DNA of 64,000 bases from Pseudomonas viridiflava (GTDB lineage: Bacteria > Pseudomonadota > Gammaproteobacteria > Pseudomonadales > Pseudomonadaceae), in the NCBI RefSeq assembly GCF_900580865.1, contig NZ_UTBZ01000140.1, positions 248,001 to 312,000 on the forward strand. Direction: 5' to 3'. Within the stretch, counting starts at the first letter, position 1. Every line of letters begins with the position of its first letter. Below, in pieces: positions 8,809-17,624 of the stretch. The notes under the pieces were generated by a model. It made no database searches. It was not told where the DNA came from and saw only the letters and a list, made by a program, of their open reading frames with translations. The position numbers were made by a program, and so were the translations under genes.

Positions 8809-8829
8809 TGCGCGGCAGGACGCCGCGCA
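8809..8829 (+). promoter_or_regulatory. Hairpin in the phaZ-phaC2 intergenic region
   Basis: TGCGCGGC, five-base loop, GCCGCGCA: a perfect 8-bp stem without a following T run, 80 bases before phaC2. It could be an mRNA processing or attenuation structure; no function is shown. Confidence 0.35.
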
Positions 8830-8909
8830 GGCAGCAACCCGCAACAGCGTCTATGGTGTTCTGGTTCGGTGAGTTTGTTTTTGGCCTGAAGACGAAGGAG
8901 TGTTGAGTC

Positions 8910-10592
8910 ATGCGCGACAAACCAGCGACGGGCGTAGTGCCCAGCCCCGCCGTGTTCATCAATGCACAAAGTGCGATCACCGGCCTGCGTGGGCGGGATT
9001 TGATTTCGACCTTGCGCAGTGTCGCCGCCCACGGCCTGCGCAACCCGATCCACAGTGCGAAGCATGCCTTGAAACTCGGCGGCCAATTGGGCCGCGTATT
9101 GCTCGGCGAGACCCTGCACCCGACCAACCCGAGCGACAGCCGTTTCGCCGATCCGGCATGGAGCCTCAATCCGTTTTACCGGCGCAGCCTGCAGGCGTAT
9201 CTGGCCTGGCAGAAGCAGGTCAAAAGCTGGATCGATGAAAGCAACATGAGCCCGGACGATCGCGCTCGTGCGCACTTCGCCTTCACCCTGCTCAACGACG
9301 CCGTGGCGCCGTCCAACACCTTGCTCAATCCGCTGGCGGTCAAGGAACTGTTCAACTCCGGTGGGCACAGCCTGGTGCGCGGCCTCAGCCATTTGTTCGA
9401 TGACCTGCTGCATAACGACGGCCTGCCGCGCCAGGTGACCAAACAGGCTTTCGAGGTCGGCAAGACCGTCGCCACCACCACCGGTTCGGTAGTGTTTCGC
9501 AACGAAATGCTGGAGCTGATCCAGTACAAACCGATGAGCGAAAAGCAGTACGCCAAGCCGCTGCTGGTGGTGCCGCCGCAAATCAACAAGTACTACATTT
9601 TCGACCTGAGCCCGCACAACAGCTTCGTCCAGTACGCGCTGAAAAACGGTTTGCAGACGTTCATGATCAGTTGGCGCAACCCCGATGTGCGCCATCGCGA
9701 ATGGGGTCTGTCGACCTACGTCGAAGCGGTGGAAGAGGCGATGAACATCTGCCGGGCGATCACCGGTGCCCGCGAGGTCAATCTGATGGGCGCCTGCGCT
9801 GGCGGGCTGACCATCGCTGCCCTGCAAGGGCATTTGCAGGCCAAACGACAACTGCGGCGGGTTTCCAGCGCGACCTATCTGGTCAGCCTGCTCGACAGTG
9901 AAATCGAAACCTCGGCCACACTGTTTGCCGACGAACAAACCCTCGAAGCCGCCAAGCGCCGCTCGTATCAGAAAGGCGTGCTCGACGGTCGCGACATGGC
10001 CAAGGTCTTCGCCTGGATGCGCCCCAACGATCTGATCTGGAGCTACTTCGTCAACAACTACCTGTTGGGCAAAGAGCCACCGGCCTTCGACATCCTGTAC
10101 TGGAACAATGACAACACCCGGCTGCCGGCGGCATTTCACGGCGACCTGCTGGACTTCTTCAAGCACAACCCGCTGACCCATCCGGGTGGGCTGGAGGTCT
10201 GCGGCACGCCAATCGATCTGCAGAAAGTCACTGTCGACAGCTTCAGCGTCGCCGGCATGAATGACCACATCACCCCGTGGGATGCGGTGTATCGCTCGAC
10301 CCTGCTGCTCGGCGGGGAGCGACGTTTCGTGCTGTCCAACAGCGGCCATGTGCAGAGCATCCTTAACCCGCCGAGCAACCCGAAAGCCGCCTACGTCGAG
10401 AACGCCAAGATGAGCAGCGACCCGCGTGCCTGGTACTACGACGGCAAACACGTCGACGGCAGTTGGTGGCCGCAGTGGCTGGAATGGATTCAGCAACGCT
10501 CCGGCGCCCAGCACGAAACCTCGTTCACCCTCGGCAACCCGAACTACCCACCGATGGAAGCCGCGCCCGGTACTTACGTGCGTGTGCGCTGA
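8910..10592 (+). CDS. phaC2: Class II poly(3-hydroxyalkanoate) synthase 2
   Basis: Second mcl-PHA synthase, 560 residues, paralogous to PhaC1 along its whole length. Its triad is Cys296 (GACAGG), Asp452 (MNDHITPW) and His480 (NSGHVQS). The nucleophile box differs from PhaC1 by Ala for Ser after the Cys. A strong AAGGAG lies 9 bases before ATG 8910. PhaC2 enzymes generally share substrate range with PhaC1, with differences in polymer length and preference; that cannot be read from this sequence. Confidence 0.97.
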   Translation: MRDKPATGVVPSPAVFINAQSAITGLRGRDLISTLRSVAAHGLRNPIHSAKHALKLGGQLGRVLLGETLHPTNPSDSRFADPAWSLNPFYRRSLQAYLAWQKQVKSWIDESNMSPDDRARAHFAFTLLNDAVAPSNTLLNPLAVKELFNSGGHSLVRGLSHLFDDLLHNDGLPRQVTKQAFEVGKTVATTTGSVVFRNEMLELIQYKPMSEKQYAKPLLVVPPQINKYYIFDLSPHNSFVQYALKNGLQTFMISWRNPDVRHREWGLSTYVEAVEEAMNICRAITGAREVNLMGACAGGLTIAALQGHLQAKRQLRRVSSATYLVSLLDSEIETSATLFADEQTLEAAKRRSYQKGVLDGRDMAKVFAWMRPNDLIWSYFVNNYLLGKEPPAFDILYWNNDNTRLPAAFHGDLLDFFKHNPLTHPGGLEVCGTPIDLQKVTVDSFSVAGMNDHITPWDAVYRSTLLLGGERRFVLSNSGHVQSILNPPSNPKAAYVENAKMSSDPRAWYYDGKHVDGSWWPQWLEWIQQRSGAQHETSFTLGNPNYPPMEAAPGTYVRVR

Positions 10593-10622
10593 CGCTTAAC
10601 CGAACTTTTCTAAGAAGACTGG

Positions 10623-11243
10623 ATGAAAACCCGCGACCGGATTCTCGAATGTGCTCTGCAATTGTTCAACGAAAAGGGCGAGCCGAACGTCTCCACCATG
10701 GAGGTGGCCAACGAAATGGGCATCAGCCCGGGCAACCTCTACTACCACTTCCACGGGAAGGAACCGCTGATTCTCGGGTTGTTCGAACGCTTCCAGAATG
10801 AACTGGCGCCACTGCTCGATCCGCCGCCGGATGTGGAATTGGCGCCTGAGGATTACTGGCTGTTTTTGCATTTGATTGTCGAGCGGTTGGCGCAGTATCG
10901 GTTTCTGTTTCAGGACTTGTCGAACCTCGCTGGACGCTTGCCGAAGCTGGCTAAGGGCATTCGTCATCTGCTCAATGCGCTGAAGCGCACGCTGGCGTCG
11001 TTGCTCGCGCGCTTGAAGGCGGGGGGGCAGTTGGTCAGTGATACCCAGGCGTTGGGGCAACTGGTTGAGCAGATCACTATGACGCTGTTGTTTTCGCTGG
11101 ATTATCAGCGGATTCTTGATCGCGAAGGCGAAGTTCGTTTGGTTGTGTATCAGATCATGATGCTGGTGGCGCCGCATTTGCTGCCGCCGGTTAAGGTCGC
11201 CACGGAGCGGATGGCCCTGCAATACCTTGAAGATCACGACTGA
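10623..11243 (+). CDS. phaD: TetR-family regulator of PHA genes
   Basis: A 206-residue protein with an N-terminal TetR DNA-binding domain (helix-turn-helix about residues 25-46, STMEVANEMGISPGNLYYHF) and an all-helical ligand domain. In P. putida, PhaD activates the phaC1 and phaI promoters. It sits 30 bases after phaC2 and is the last rightward gene of the cluster. The ribosome site is weak (AGAAG), consistent with low expression. Confidence 0.93.
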   Translation: MKTRDRILECALQLFNEKGEPNVSTMEVANEMGISPGNLYYHFHGKEPLILGLFERFQNELAPLLDPPPDVELAPEDYWLFLHLIVERLAQYRFLFQDLSNLAGRLPKLAKGIRHLLNALKRTLASLLARLKAGGQLVSDTQALGQLVEQITMTLLFSLDYQRILDREGEVRLVVYQIMMLVAPHLLPPVKVATERMALQYLEDHD

Positions 11244-11253
11244 AATCAAAAGC

Positions 11254-11429
11254 CCCTCACCCTAGCCCTCTCCCGGAGGGAGAGGGGACTGATTGGGGGT
11301 TGCTCAAGAGTTACGCTGACCTGATCGTGCTTTACCGAATCCATAATCGACTCGATCGTTCAGGTCGACGTACGACGCAAGACACCTCGGTCGGCTCCCT
11401 CTCCCTCCGGGAGAGGGCTGGGGTGAGGG
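11254..11429. repeat. Long inverted-repeat element (MITE-like), copy 1
   Basis: Terminal arms CCCTCACCCTAGCCCTCTCC and complement enclose a non-palindromic core. The core includes CCGAATCCATAATCGACTCG and TTCAGGTCGACG, both shared with the copy at 24502-24681. Total about 176 bases. It lies between convergent phaD and phaF. Probably a non-autonomous repeat family of this species; no coding capacity. Confidence 0.75.
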
Positions 11430-11452
11430 TAAGCTTTTAAAAAACACAAACA

Positions 11453-11484
11453 AAAACGCCCGAACTTCACAGGCCGGGCGTTTT
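11453..11484. terminator. Bidirectional terminator between phaD and phaF
   Basis: AAAACGCCCG, 12-base loop, CGGGCGTTTT, with A/T runs on both sides. It can stop transcription arriving from phaD on the right-going strand and from phaF on the left-going strand. Confidence 0.75.
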
Positions 11485-11500
11485 GTTTTGCCCTGAAGAA

Positions 11501-12436
11501 TCAGGACTGACTGGTTGGCGTCGACGGGGTCGATGCAGCAGTCGGGGTTGCCGCCGGAGTCGGTGCGGCGGCGGAGTTCGACGCGCTGACCGGAGCTGCC
11601 AGGGTGGCAGGTTTGGCTGCAGCAGGTGCTGCTGGCTTCGGCGCTGCGGCTTTCGGCGCGGCCGGTTTTTTCACCGCTGGTTTCTTCGCGGCTGCCGGTT
11701 TGGCCGCAGGCTTGGCAGCCGGCTTGGCGGCAGCGGTTTTCGCTGCAGGCTTGGCGGCTGGTTTCGCTGCAGTTTTGGCTGCAGTTTTGGCTGCAGGCTT
11801 AGCGGCCGGTTTGGCTGCGGTTTTGGCGGCAACAGGTTTGGCGGCTACTTTGGCTGCTGGCTTGGCGGCAGCGGTTTTGGCTGCTGGCTTGGCCGCTGCT
11901 TTTACCGCTGGTTTAGCGGCAGCTTTAGCCAATGGCTTGGCAGCGGATTTTGCCGCTGGTTTGGCCGCTGCGGTTTTCGCCGCCGGTTTTGCCGCAGCGG
12001 TTTTCGCCGCTACAGGCTGAGCCTTCAGACCGGTAAGTTTTTCGATCTGTTTGGTCAGCGTGTCGACCTTGCTGTTAAGTGCCTTGACCTCATTGCGGCT
12101 CGGTACACCGAGGCGCGAGATCGCGCTGTTCAGGCGCTTGTCGAAAGCCCCTTCCAGCTCGTCCCACTTGCCCAGTGCGCGATCTTTCACGCCGCTGATG
12201 CGCGACTTGGCCGAAGAAGCGGAATCCTTGGCGGCATCGACTTTTTTGCCGACTGCAGACTTGGTGAGCTTCTCGGCTTTTTCGCCGTCTTTGACCAATG
12301 TATCGAAGAGCTTGCTGCCGTCAGTGTCGATCTTCGAGTACACGCCTAAACCAGCCAGCCAGATTTTGCGGGAGTAGTCTTCGACTTTCCCGATCCACGA
12401 GCTGCCTTCTTTATCGGTGTTCTTTTTACCAGCCAT
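11501..12436 (-). CDS. phaF: PHA granule-associated protein PhaF (phasin with histone-like tail)
   Basis: A 311-residue phasin that coats PHA granules and, through its basic tail, binds DNA and helps share granules between daughter cells. Residues about 1-140 are the phasin domain (YSRKIWLAGLGVYSKI, homologous to PhaI) with a coiled-coil around RLGVPSRNEVKALNSKVDTL. Residues about 140-285 are a repetitive Lys/Ala/Pro tail built of AAKPA units like histone H1/AlgP. A ribosome site AAGGAGA precedes ATG at 12436. It lies just downstream of phaI in one operon. Tail length is expected to vary between strains because of the repeats. Confidence 0.96.
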   Translation of the reverse strand: MAGKKNTDKEGSSWIGKVEDYSRKIWLAGLGVYSKIDTDGSKLFDTLVKDGEKAEKLTKSAVGKKVDAAKDSASSAKSRISGVKDRALGKWDELEGAFDKRLNSAISRLGVPSRNEVKALNSKVDTLTKQIEKLTGLKAQPVAAKTAAAKPAAKTAAAKPAAKSAAKPLAKAAAKPAVKAAAKPAAKTAAAKPAAKVAAKPVAAKTAAKPAAKPAAKTAAKTAAKPAAKPAAKTAAAKPAAKPAAKPAAAKKPAVKKPAAPKAAAPKPAAPAAAKPATLAAPVSASNSAAAPTPAATPTAASTPSTPTSQS

Positions 12437-12446
12437 CCCGTTCTCC

Positions 12447-12869
12447 TTAAGATTTACGCGCGACGCGTTCGAGCAATGCCGTCAGCTCATCGAGCTTAGC
12501 AGAGAGTGTCTCAACGTCATGTTTAGACGGAATGCCGATACGATTCAAGGCGCTTGCTACGCGGGTGTCGAATGCCTTCTCGACCTTGTCGAGCTGAACT
12601 TCGACGCGACCTTTGAAAGAACTCACTTCGCTCTTGGCTTCATCGATCTCGGCATTGGCCGCTTCGAGTTTTTCGGTGACGGCTTTTTTGCCTTTCTTTT
12701 CAACAGTTTGACCAGCCTTGATCAACTCTTGAAAGTAGTCGCTGCCCTCTTGGCCGACCTTGGCGTAGGCACCCAGGCCTGCCAGCCAGATCTTGCGGGC
12801 ATAGGATTTGACGTCGCTCAGAGCAGAAGTCGAAGCGTCGATTTTTTTCTTCAAAATAACTTTGGCCAT
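12447..12869 (-). CDS. phaI: PHA granule-associated phasin PhaI
   Basis: A 140-residue phasin without the basic tail. It shares SYARKIWLAGLGAYAKVG and the GIPSKHDVETLSAKLDEL coiled-coil with PhaF, with which it forms granule-surface heteromers. I used the ATG at 12869 (MAKVILKKK), which has GAGG upstream and matches the family; an upstream extension of 20 codons is unlikely. It is the promoter-proximal gene of the phaI-phaF operon, transcribed towards phaD. Confidence 0.95.
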   Translation of the reverse strand: MAKVILKKKIDASTSALSDVKSYARKIWLAGLGAYAKVGQEGSDYFQELIKAGQTVEKKGKKAVTEKLEAANAEIDEAKSEVSSFKGRVEVQLDKVEKAFDTRVASALNRIGIPSKHDVETLSAKLDELTALLERVARKS

Positions 12870-12993
12870 GGTGCACCTCACGCGCAGAAGGTTTGAGGAA
12901 CTGCCCGGGAAAGTGTCGGGCTCAGGCACAAAGTAGGTAGAAAAATTAGAAACGGCACCCTAACAACTGACATGAATCGGTGGTGCCTGAATG

Positions 12994-13069
12994 AAAAGAT
13001 CGCAGCCTTCGGCAGCTCCTACAGAGGAATGCGTACCCCAGTAGGAGCTGCCGAAGGCTGCGATCTTTT
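12994..13069. repeat. REP-type palindrome (GATCGCAGCC family) near phaI
   Basis: Arms AAAAGATCGCAGCCTTCGGC and complement. It lies between the phaI promoter region and the stop of the small PHA-system gene and may serve as that gene's 3' hairpin. Confidence 0.85.
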
Positions 13070-13074
13070 GATCT

Positions 13075-13350
13075 TCAGACCAGCGCCTTGTCCAACGCCT
13101 TCTCGATCTCGGCTTTGATCATGCCGCTCATGGCCGACATCATGATGCCCAGTTCCACATCGACCTTGATCGAATCGTCCGCCACATGCACCGCGCCTTT
13201 CACGCCCGAGCGCTTGAGGTTCAGGGTGTCGCCGGACCATTGCGGCTCCAGGCCATATTGCTCGGAGAGTTTTTGCGCCAGTTTGTCGGCCTTCTCGCGG
13301 GCGGCTTCCTTACCCAGGTTGTGGGCACGCTCAACACTGATTTTGGCCAT
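13075..13350 (-). CDS. Polyhydroxyalkanoic acid system family protein
   Basis: A 91-residue protein resembling the PHA granule-region family (the family described from genes beside PHA loci). Visible features are an N-terminal KISVERAHNLGKEAAREKADKL helix, a central hydrophilic strand region, and a C-terminal VELGIMMSAMSGMIKAEIEK helix. ATG at 13350 has GGAG about 8 bases upstream; a longer frame to 13458 lacks family similarity. Function is unknown. It runs in the same direction as phaI-phaF but is separated from phaI by a REP element. Confidence 0.8.
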   Translation of the reverse strand: MAKISVERAHNLGKEAAREKADKLAQKLSEQYGLEPQWSGDTLNLKRSGVKGAVHVADDSIKVDVELGIMMSAMSGMIKAEIEKALDKALV

Positions 13351-13504
13351 TGCATGACTCCTGATTTTTAAATGTATGTCGGTAAATCTTGACCGCCGCT
13401 GCGGCAAATCGTCCCGAAGGTTGCCCATCTTACCTTTAGCCATTCCAAGACAAAGCATGGCTTGGGGATTAGAATGTCGCGCATTCTCTTTTGGTGACAG
13501 CGAT

Positions 13505-14275
13505 ATGACTGATCAGCGCAAAGGCAGCGATGCCGAACCCACCACTCACTTCGGCTTCAAAAACGTTCCGGAAAGCCAGAAAGCGGAAAAAGTCGCTGAG
13601 GTTTTCCACTCGGTAGCCGCCAAGTACGACCTGATGAACGACCTTCTGTCGGGCGGCATGCACCGTTTGTGGAAGCGTTTCGCGATCGAACTGTCGGGCG
13701 TGCGCAGCGGTAACCGCGTGCTCGACATAGCCGGCGGCACCGGTGACCTGACCAAAAAATTCTCGCACCTGGTCGGCCCGACCGGTCAGGTGGTGCTGGC
13801 CGACATCAACGAATCGATGCTCAAGGTCGGCCGTGATCGTCTGCTCGATCTGGGCGTCGCCGGCAACGTCGAGTTCGTCCAGGCGGACGCGGAAAAACTG
13901 CCGTTCCCGGACAATCACTTCGACTGCGTGACCATCGCCTTCGGCCTGCGCAACGTAACGCACAAGGAAGACGCCCTGCGTTCGATGCTGCGCGTGCTCA
14001 AGCCCGGCGGTCGTTTGCTGGTGCTGGAATTCTCCAAGCCGACCAACGCGCTGATGTCGAAAGCCTACGACGCTTATTCGTTCGCCTTCATGCCGCTGAT
14101 GGGCAAGCTGATCACTAACGACTCGGAAAGCTATCGCTACCTGGCCGAATCGATCCGCATGCATCCGAATCAGGAAACCCTGAAGTCGATGATGGTCGAC
14201 GCCGGTTTTGACCGCGTGACCTATCACAACATGACCGCAGGCATCGTCGCCCTGCACCGTGGCATCAAGCCCTGA
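13505..14275 (+). CDS. ubiE: Ubiquinone/menaquinone biosynthesis C-methyltransferase UbiE
   Basis: SAM-dependent methyltransferase that methylates the quinone ring at C2/C5; 256 residues. SAM motif I is VLDIAGGTGDLT, followed by VVLADINESML and LPFPDNHFDCVTIAFGLRNVT. The ATG at 13505 was preferred over an upstream in-frame ATG at 13376 because the added 43 residues show no family similarity. Its stop overlaps the ubiJ start (TGATG), so ubiE-ubiJ-ubiB are translationally coupled. Confidence 0.97.
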   Translation: MTDQRKGSDAEPTTHFGFKNVPESQKAEKVAEVFHSVAAKYDLMNDLLSGGMHRLWKRFAIELSGVRSGNRVLDIAGGTGDLTKKFSHLVGPTGQVVLADINESMLKVGRDRLLDLGVAGNVEFVQADAEKLPFPDNHFDCVTIAFGLRNVTHKEDALRSMLRVLKPGGRLLVLEFSKPTNALMSKAYDAYSFAFMPLMGKLITNDSESYRYLAESIRMHPNQETLKSMMVDAGFDRVTYHNMTAGIVALHRGIKP

Positions 14276-14898
14276 TGTTGCTCACCGGGCTGCTCGCCAG
14301 CGTTGAACTCGGCCTCAACCGGGTGCTGCGTCTCGACAGCACGGCGCTGCCGCGGCTGGCGCATTTGACCGGCAAGGTGATTGCCGTCGACTGCCGCAGC
14401 CCGGCACTGCAACTGTTCATCTTGCCGAGCGACGAAGGTTTGATGCTGGCCTCGCACTGGGAAACCGGTGTCGACTGCACCCTGCGTGCGCCAGCATCCA
14501 GCCTGATCAAACTGGCCGTGAGCAAAGACAAGACGGCGGTGTTGCACGCCCCGGAAGTCGAGCTCGATGGCGACAGCGGCGTGCTGCTGGAGCTGGCCGG
14601 TGTGCTGCAGGACCTTGAGCTGGACTGGGAGTACGAACTCTCGCGCTGGCTCGGCCCGGTCGCTACGCAACTGGTCGGCGGCCATCTGCGCAGCCGCGCA
14701 CGCTGGTATCAACAAGGATTTGCCAGCCTCAACCAGAACCTCGCCGAATACCTCGCCGAAGAATCGCGCACCCTCGTCGGGCAGCGCGAAGCTGAAGCGC
14801 GGTTCAGCGAACTGGACCGGATCAAACTTGATCTGGAACGTCTCGAGGCGCGTTTCGAGCGCCTTTCCCGATCCCTCGACCCAAGCGATAACGCATGA
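14275..14898 (+). CDS. ubiJ: Ubiquinone biosynthesis accessory factor UbiJ (SCP2 domain)
   Basis: A 207-residue protein with an N-terminal SCP2 lipid-binding domain (about residues 10-110) and a C-terminal coiled region rich in Glu/Arg/Leu (DRIKLDLERLEARFERLS). UbiJ binds quinone intermediates and scaffolds the Ubi metabolon in proteobacteria. It overlaps ubiE by one base and ubiB by four. Sequence is weakly conserved in this family, so the call rests largely on context and fold. Confidence 0.9.
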   Translation: MLLTGLLASVELGLNRVLRLDSTALPRLAHLTGKVIAVDCRSPALQLFILPSDEGLMLASHWETGVDCTLRAPASSLIKLAVSKDKTAVLHAPEVELDGDSGVLLELAGVLQDLELDWEYELSRWLGPVATQLVGGHLRSRARWYQQGFASLNQNLAEYLAEESRTLVGQREAEARFSELDRIKLDLERLEARFERLSRSLDPSDNA

Positions 14899-16499
14899 AG
14901 CTGCTTGCCGTCCGCCGTCTGTTGCGCATCCAGCGCGTCGTGATCCGCTACCGCCTCGATGACCTGCTGTTCGATCTACCGTTGCCGTGGTTTCTCCTGG
15001 CGCTGCGCTATGTGCTGCCGTGGCGCTGGTTCCCGCGCAAGCCGCTGGAACTGAGCCGGGGTGCGCGTCTGCGCCTGGCGTTGCAGGATCTCGGGCCGAT
15101 TTTCATCAAGTTCGGGCAGATTCTTTCGACCCGCCGTGACCTGCTGCCGGAAGACATCGCCGATGAACTGATGCTGCTGCAGGACCGCGTGCCGCCGTTC
15201 GATTCGCAGCTGTCGATCAAATTGATCGAAGAACAGCTGGGCAAGAAAATCAGCGACGTGTTCAGCCGTTTCGACGTTGAGCCGCTGGCTTCGGCCTCGG
15301 TGGCGCAGGTGCATGCCGCGCAGCTGAAAACCGGCGAAGAAGTGGTGGTCAAGGTGATCCGGCCGGGCCTGAAGCCGATCATCGCGCAGGATCTGGCGTG
15401 GCTGTTCATCCTCGCCCGCGCGGCTGAAAAACTCTCCGCCGATGCGCGCCTGCTGCACCCGGTCGACGTGGTCCAGGACTACGAAAAAACCATCTACGAC
15501 GAACTCGATCTGCTGCGCGAGGCGGCCAACGCCAGCCAGTTGAAGCGCAACTTCGAAGGCTCGCCGCTGCTGTATGTGCCGCAAGTCTATTGGGACTGGT
15601 GCCGGCCGAAAGTGCTGGTGATGGAGCGCATCTACGGTATTCAGGTCACCGATCTGGCGACCCTCGCCGATCAGCGCACCGACATGAAAATGCTCGCCGA
15701 ACGCGGCGTGGAGATCTTCTTCACCCAAGTGTTCCGCGACAGCTTCTTTCACGCCGACATGCACCCGGGCAACATCTTCGTCAGCACCGTCAACCCGTGG
15801 AGCCCGCAGTACATCGCGATCGACTGCGGCATCGTCGGCAGCCTGACCCCGGAAGACCAGGATTATCTGGCGCGCAATCTGTTCGCCTTCTTCAAGCGTG
15901 ACTACCGTCGCGTGGCGCAACTGCACATCGATTCGGGCTGGGTGCCGGCAGAAACCAAGCTCAACGAATTCGAAGCGGCGATCCGCACCGTCTGCGAACC
16001 GATCTTCGAAAAACCGTTAAAAGATATTTCATTTGGCCAGGTGCTGATGCGCCTGTTCCAGACCGCACGACGCTTCAACATGGAAGTGCAGCCGCAACTG
16101 GTGCTGTTGCAAAAGACCCTGCTGAACATCGAAGGTCTCGGTCGTCAGCTGTATCCGGATCTGGATTTGTGGAACACCGCGCAGCCGTTCCTCGAACGCT
16201 GGATGCGCGAGCGCGTCAGCCCGAAAGCCTTGCTGGGCAACGTGCAGAGCCAGTTCGAACAACTGCCGCACCTGGCCAATATGGCTCGTGATCTACTCGA
16301 ACGCATGTCGCAACCGCATGCCTATGACCCACCGCCACCGTGGCACAAACGCAAGGACGACTGGTTCCTGCGCCTGCTCGGTTGTGCGCATCTGGCCGGC
16401 GGGGTGATCCTCGCCATCGGTGGCCCGCTGCACGAATTGGGGCATTGGCCGGCCGGAATCATGGTGGCAGTCGGCTTGTATCTGGTCGTTCGCCGATAG
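14895..16499 (+). CDS. ubiB: Probable ubiquinone biosynthesis kinase/ATPase UbiB
   Basis: A 534-residue ABC1/ADCK atypical kinase-like protein needed for ubiquinone synthesis. The family KxGQ motif appears as FIKFGQILSTRRDLLP, the Ala-rich loop as ASASVAQVH, and the catalytic region as HADMHPGNIF with IDCGIVGSL. Two C-terminal hydrophobic helices (about 495-533) anchor it to the inner membrane. Overlap with ubiJ is ATGA. Confidence 0.96.
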   Translation: MKLLAVRRLLRIQRVVIRYRLDDLLFDLPLPWFLLALRYVLPWRWFPRKPLELSRGARLRLALQDLGPIFIKFGQILSTRRDLLPEDIADELMLLQDRVPPFDSQLSIKLIEEQLGKKISDVFSRFDVEPLASASVAQVHAAQLKTGEEVVVKVIRPGLKPIIAQDLAWLFILARAAEKLSADARLLHPVDVVQDYEKTIYDELDLLREAANASQLKRNFEGSPLLYVPQVYWDWCRPKVLVMERIYGIQVTDLATLADQRTDMKMLAERGVEIFFTQVFRDSFFHADMHPGNIFVSTVNPWSPQYIAIDCGIVGSLTPEDQDYLARNLFAFFKRDYRRVAQLHIDSGWVPAETKLNEFEAAIRTVCEPIFEKPLKDISFGQVLMRLFQTARRFNMEVQPQLVLLQKTLLNIEGLGRQLYPDLDLWNTAQPFLERWMRERVSPKALLGNVQSQFEQLPHLANMARDLLERMSQPHAYDPPPPWHKRKDDWFLRLLGCAHLAGGVILAIGGPLHELGHWPAGIMVAVGLYLVVRR

Positions 16500-16580
16500 C
16501 CAGTTTCGCGATCGGCTGGCACACTGTTTCAATGCCTGAACCCGACTATTGAAGTGTGGGGTTCGCTGTCGGAGTCGAAG

Positions 16581-16982
16581 ATGAAAAACTGGCTGGACGA
16601 GATCAAGTGGGACGCTGATGGCCTGGTGCCGGCGATTGCCCAGGATCACAAGACCGGACGCGTGCTGATGATGGCCTGGATGAACCGCGAAGCGCTCGAA
16701 CTGACCGCTGCGGAAAACCGTGCAATCTACTGGTCACGTTCCCGTGGCAAGCTGTGGCGCAAGGGCGAAGAGTCCGGCCATGTACAGACCTTGCATGAAA
16801 TGCGTCTGGACTGTGACGCCGACGTGATCATCCTGATGGTTGAACAGATCGGCGACATTGCTTGCCATACCGGCCGTCAAAGCTGCTTTTACCGTGTCTT
16901 CGAAAACGGCGACTGGAAGACAGTCGACCCGGTCCTGAAAGACCCGCACGCTATCTATTCCGCAGGACACAAACATGAGTGA
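16581..16982 (+). CDS. hisI: Phosphoribosyl-AMP cyclohydrolase
   Basis: Third step of histidine biosynthesis, opening the adenine ring of PR-AMP; 133 residues. Metal-binding features DCDADVI and CHTGRQSCFYR are present, as is WSRSRGKLWRKGE. ATG 16581 (MKNWLDEIKW) was chosen over an ATG nine codons upstream by family match. It overlaps hisE by eight bases; the two are separate genes here, not the fused HisIE of enterobacteria. Confidence 0.96.
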   Translation: MKNWLDEIKWDADGLVPAIAQDHKTGRVLMMAWMNREALELTAAENRAIYWSRSRGKLWRKGEESGHVQTLHEMRLDCDADVIILMVEQIGDIACHTGRQSCFYRVFENGDWKTVDPVLKDPHAIYSAGHKHE

Positions 16983-17307
16983 CACCCTGACCCGCCTCGC
17001 TCAGGTACTTGAAGAGCGCAAAGGCGCAGCCGCCGACAGCTCCTATGTGGCTAGTCTGTATCACAAGGGTTTGAACAAGATTCTGGAGAAAGTCGGCGAA
17101 GAGTCGGTCGAAACCATTATTGCCGCCAAGGACGCCGCGATCAGTGGCGACTGCAGCGACGTGATCTACGAGACCGCCGACCTGTGGTTCCACAGCATGG
17201 TCATGCTCGCCCAACTGGGGCAGCATCCGCAGGCTGTGCTGGATGAACTGGATCGCCGCTTCGGCCTGTCCGGACACATCGAGAAAGCCTCGCGTCCGTC
17301 CGCCTGA
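16975..17307 (+). CDS. hisE: Phosphoribosyl-ATP pyrophosphatase
   Basis: Second step of histidine biosynthesis, hydrolysing PR-ATP to PR-AMP; 110 residues of the all-alpha MazG-like fold. Family features are SYVASLYHKGLNKILEKVGEE, then ETIIAAKD and YETADLWFHSMVML. Coupled to hisI. It lies directly ahead of tatA, the common order in pseudomonads. Confidence 0.96.
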   Translation: MSDTLTRLAQVLEERKGAAADSSYVASLYHKGLNKILEKVGEESVETIIAAKDAAISGDCSDVIYETADLWFHSMVMLAQLGQHPQAVLDELDRRFGLSGHIEKASRPSA

Positions 17308-17332
17308 ACAATTTTTAGAGAGGAACAGCAAC

Positions 17333-17614
17333 ATGGGCATTTTTGACTGGAAACACTGGATCGTCATTCTGGTTGTCGTGGTGCTGGTGTTCGGCACCAA
17401 GAAACTGAAAAACCTCGGCACCGACGTCGGTGAGTCGATCAAGGGCTTCCGCAAAGCCATGAACGACGATGAAAAACCGGCTGCCGATCCAACCGTGACG
17501 CCTGCGCAGCCGGTGCCACCGGTGCAGCCGCAAGCCACCGCTCAGGCCAACCCGCCGCACACCATCGACGTGCAGGCGCAGAAAGTCGAAGAGCCGATCC
17601 GCAAAGACGTGTGA
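17333..17614 (+). CDS. tatA: Twin-arginine translocase subunit TatA
   Basis: Pore-forming subunit of the Tat system that exports folded proteins; 93 residues. One N-terminal membrane helix (WKHWIVILVVVVLVFG, about 6-21) is followed by the amphipathic helix GTKKLKNLGTDVGESIKGFRKAM and a Pro/Ala-rich tail. Start ATG 17333 has AGAGGA upstream. First of tatA-tatB-tatC. Confidence 0.97.
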   Translation: MGIFDWKHWIVILVVVVLVFGTKKLKNLGTDVGESIKGFRKAMNDDEKPAADPTVTPAQPVPPVQPQATAQANPPHTIDVQAQKVEEPIRKDV

Positions 17615-17624
17615 GCACTGACTA

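Noticed and set aside
11604..12020. Ala/Gly-rich hydrophobic frame opposite the phaF tail, looking like a membrane or silk-like repeat protein
   Set aside because: It is only the reverse reading of the AAKPA repeats of PhaF.
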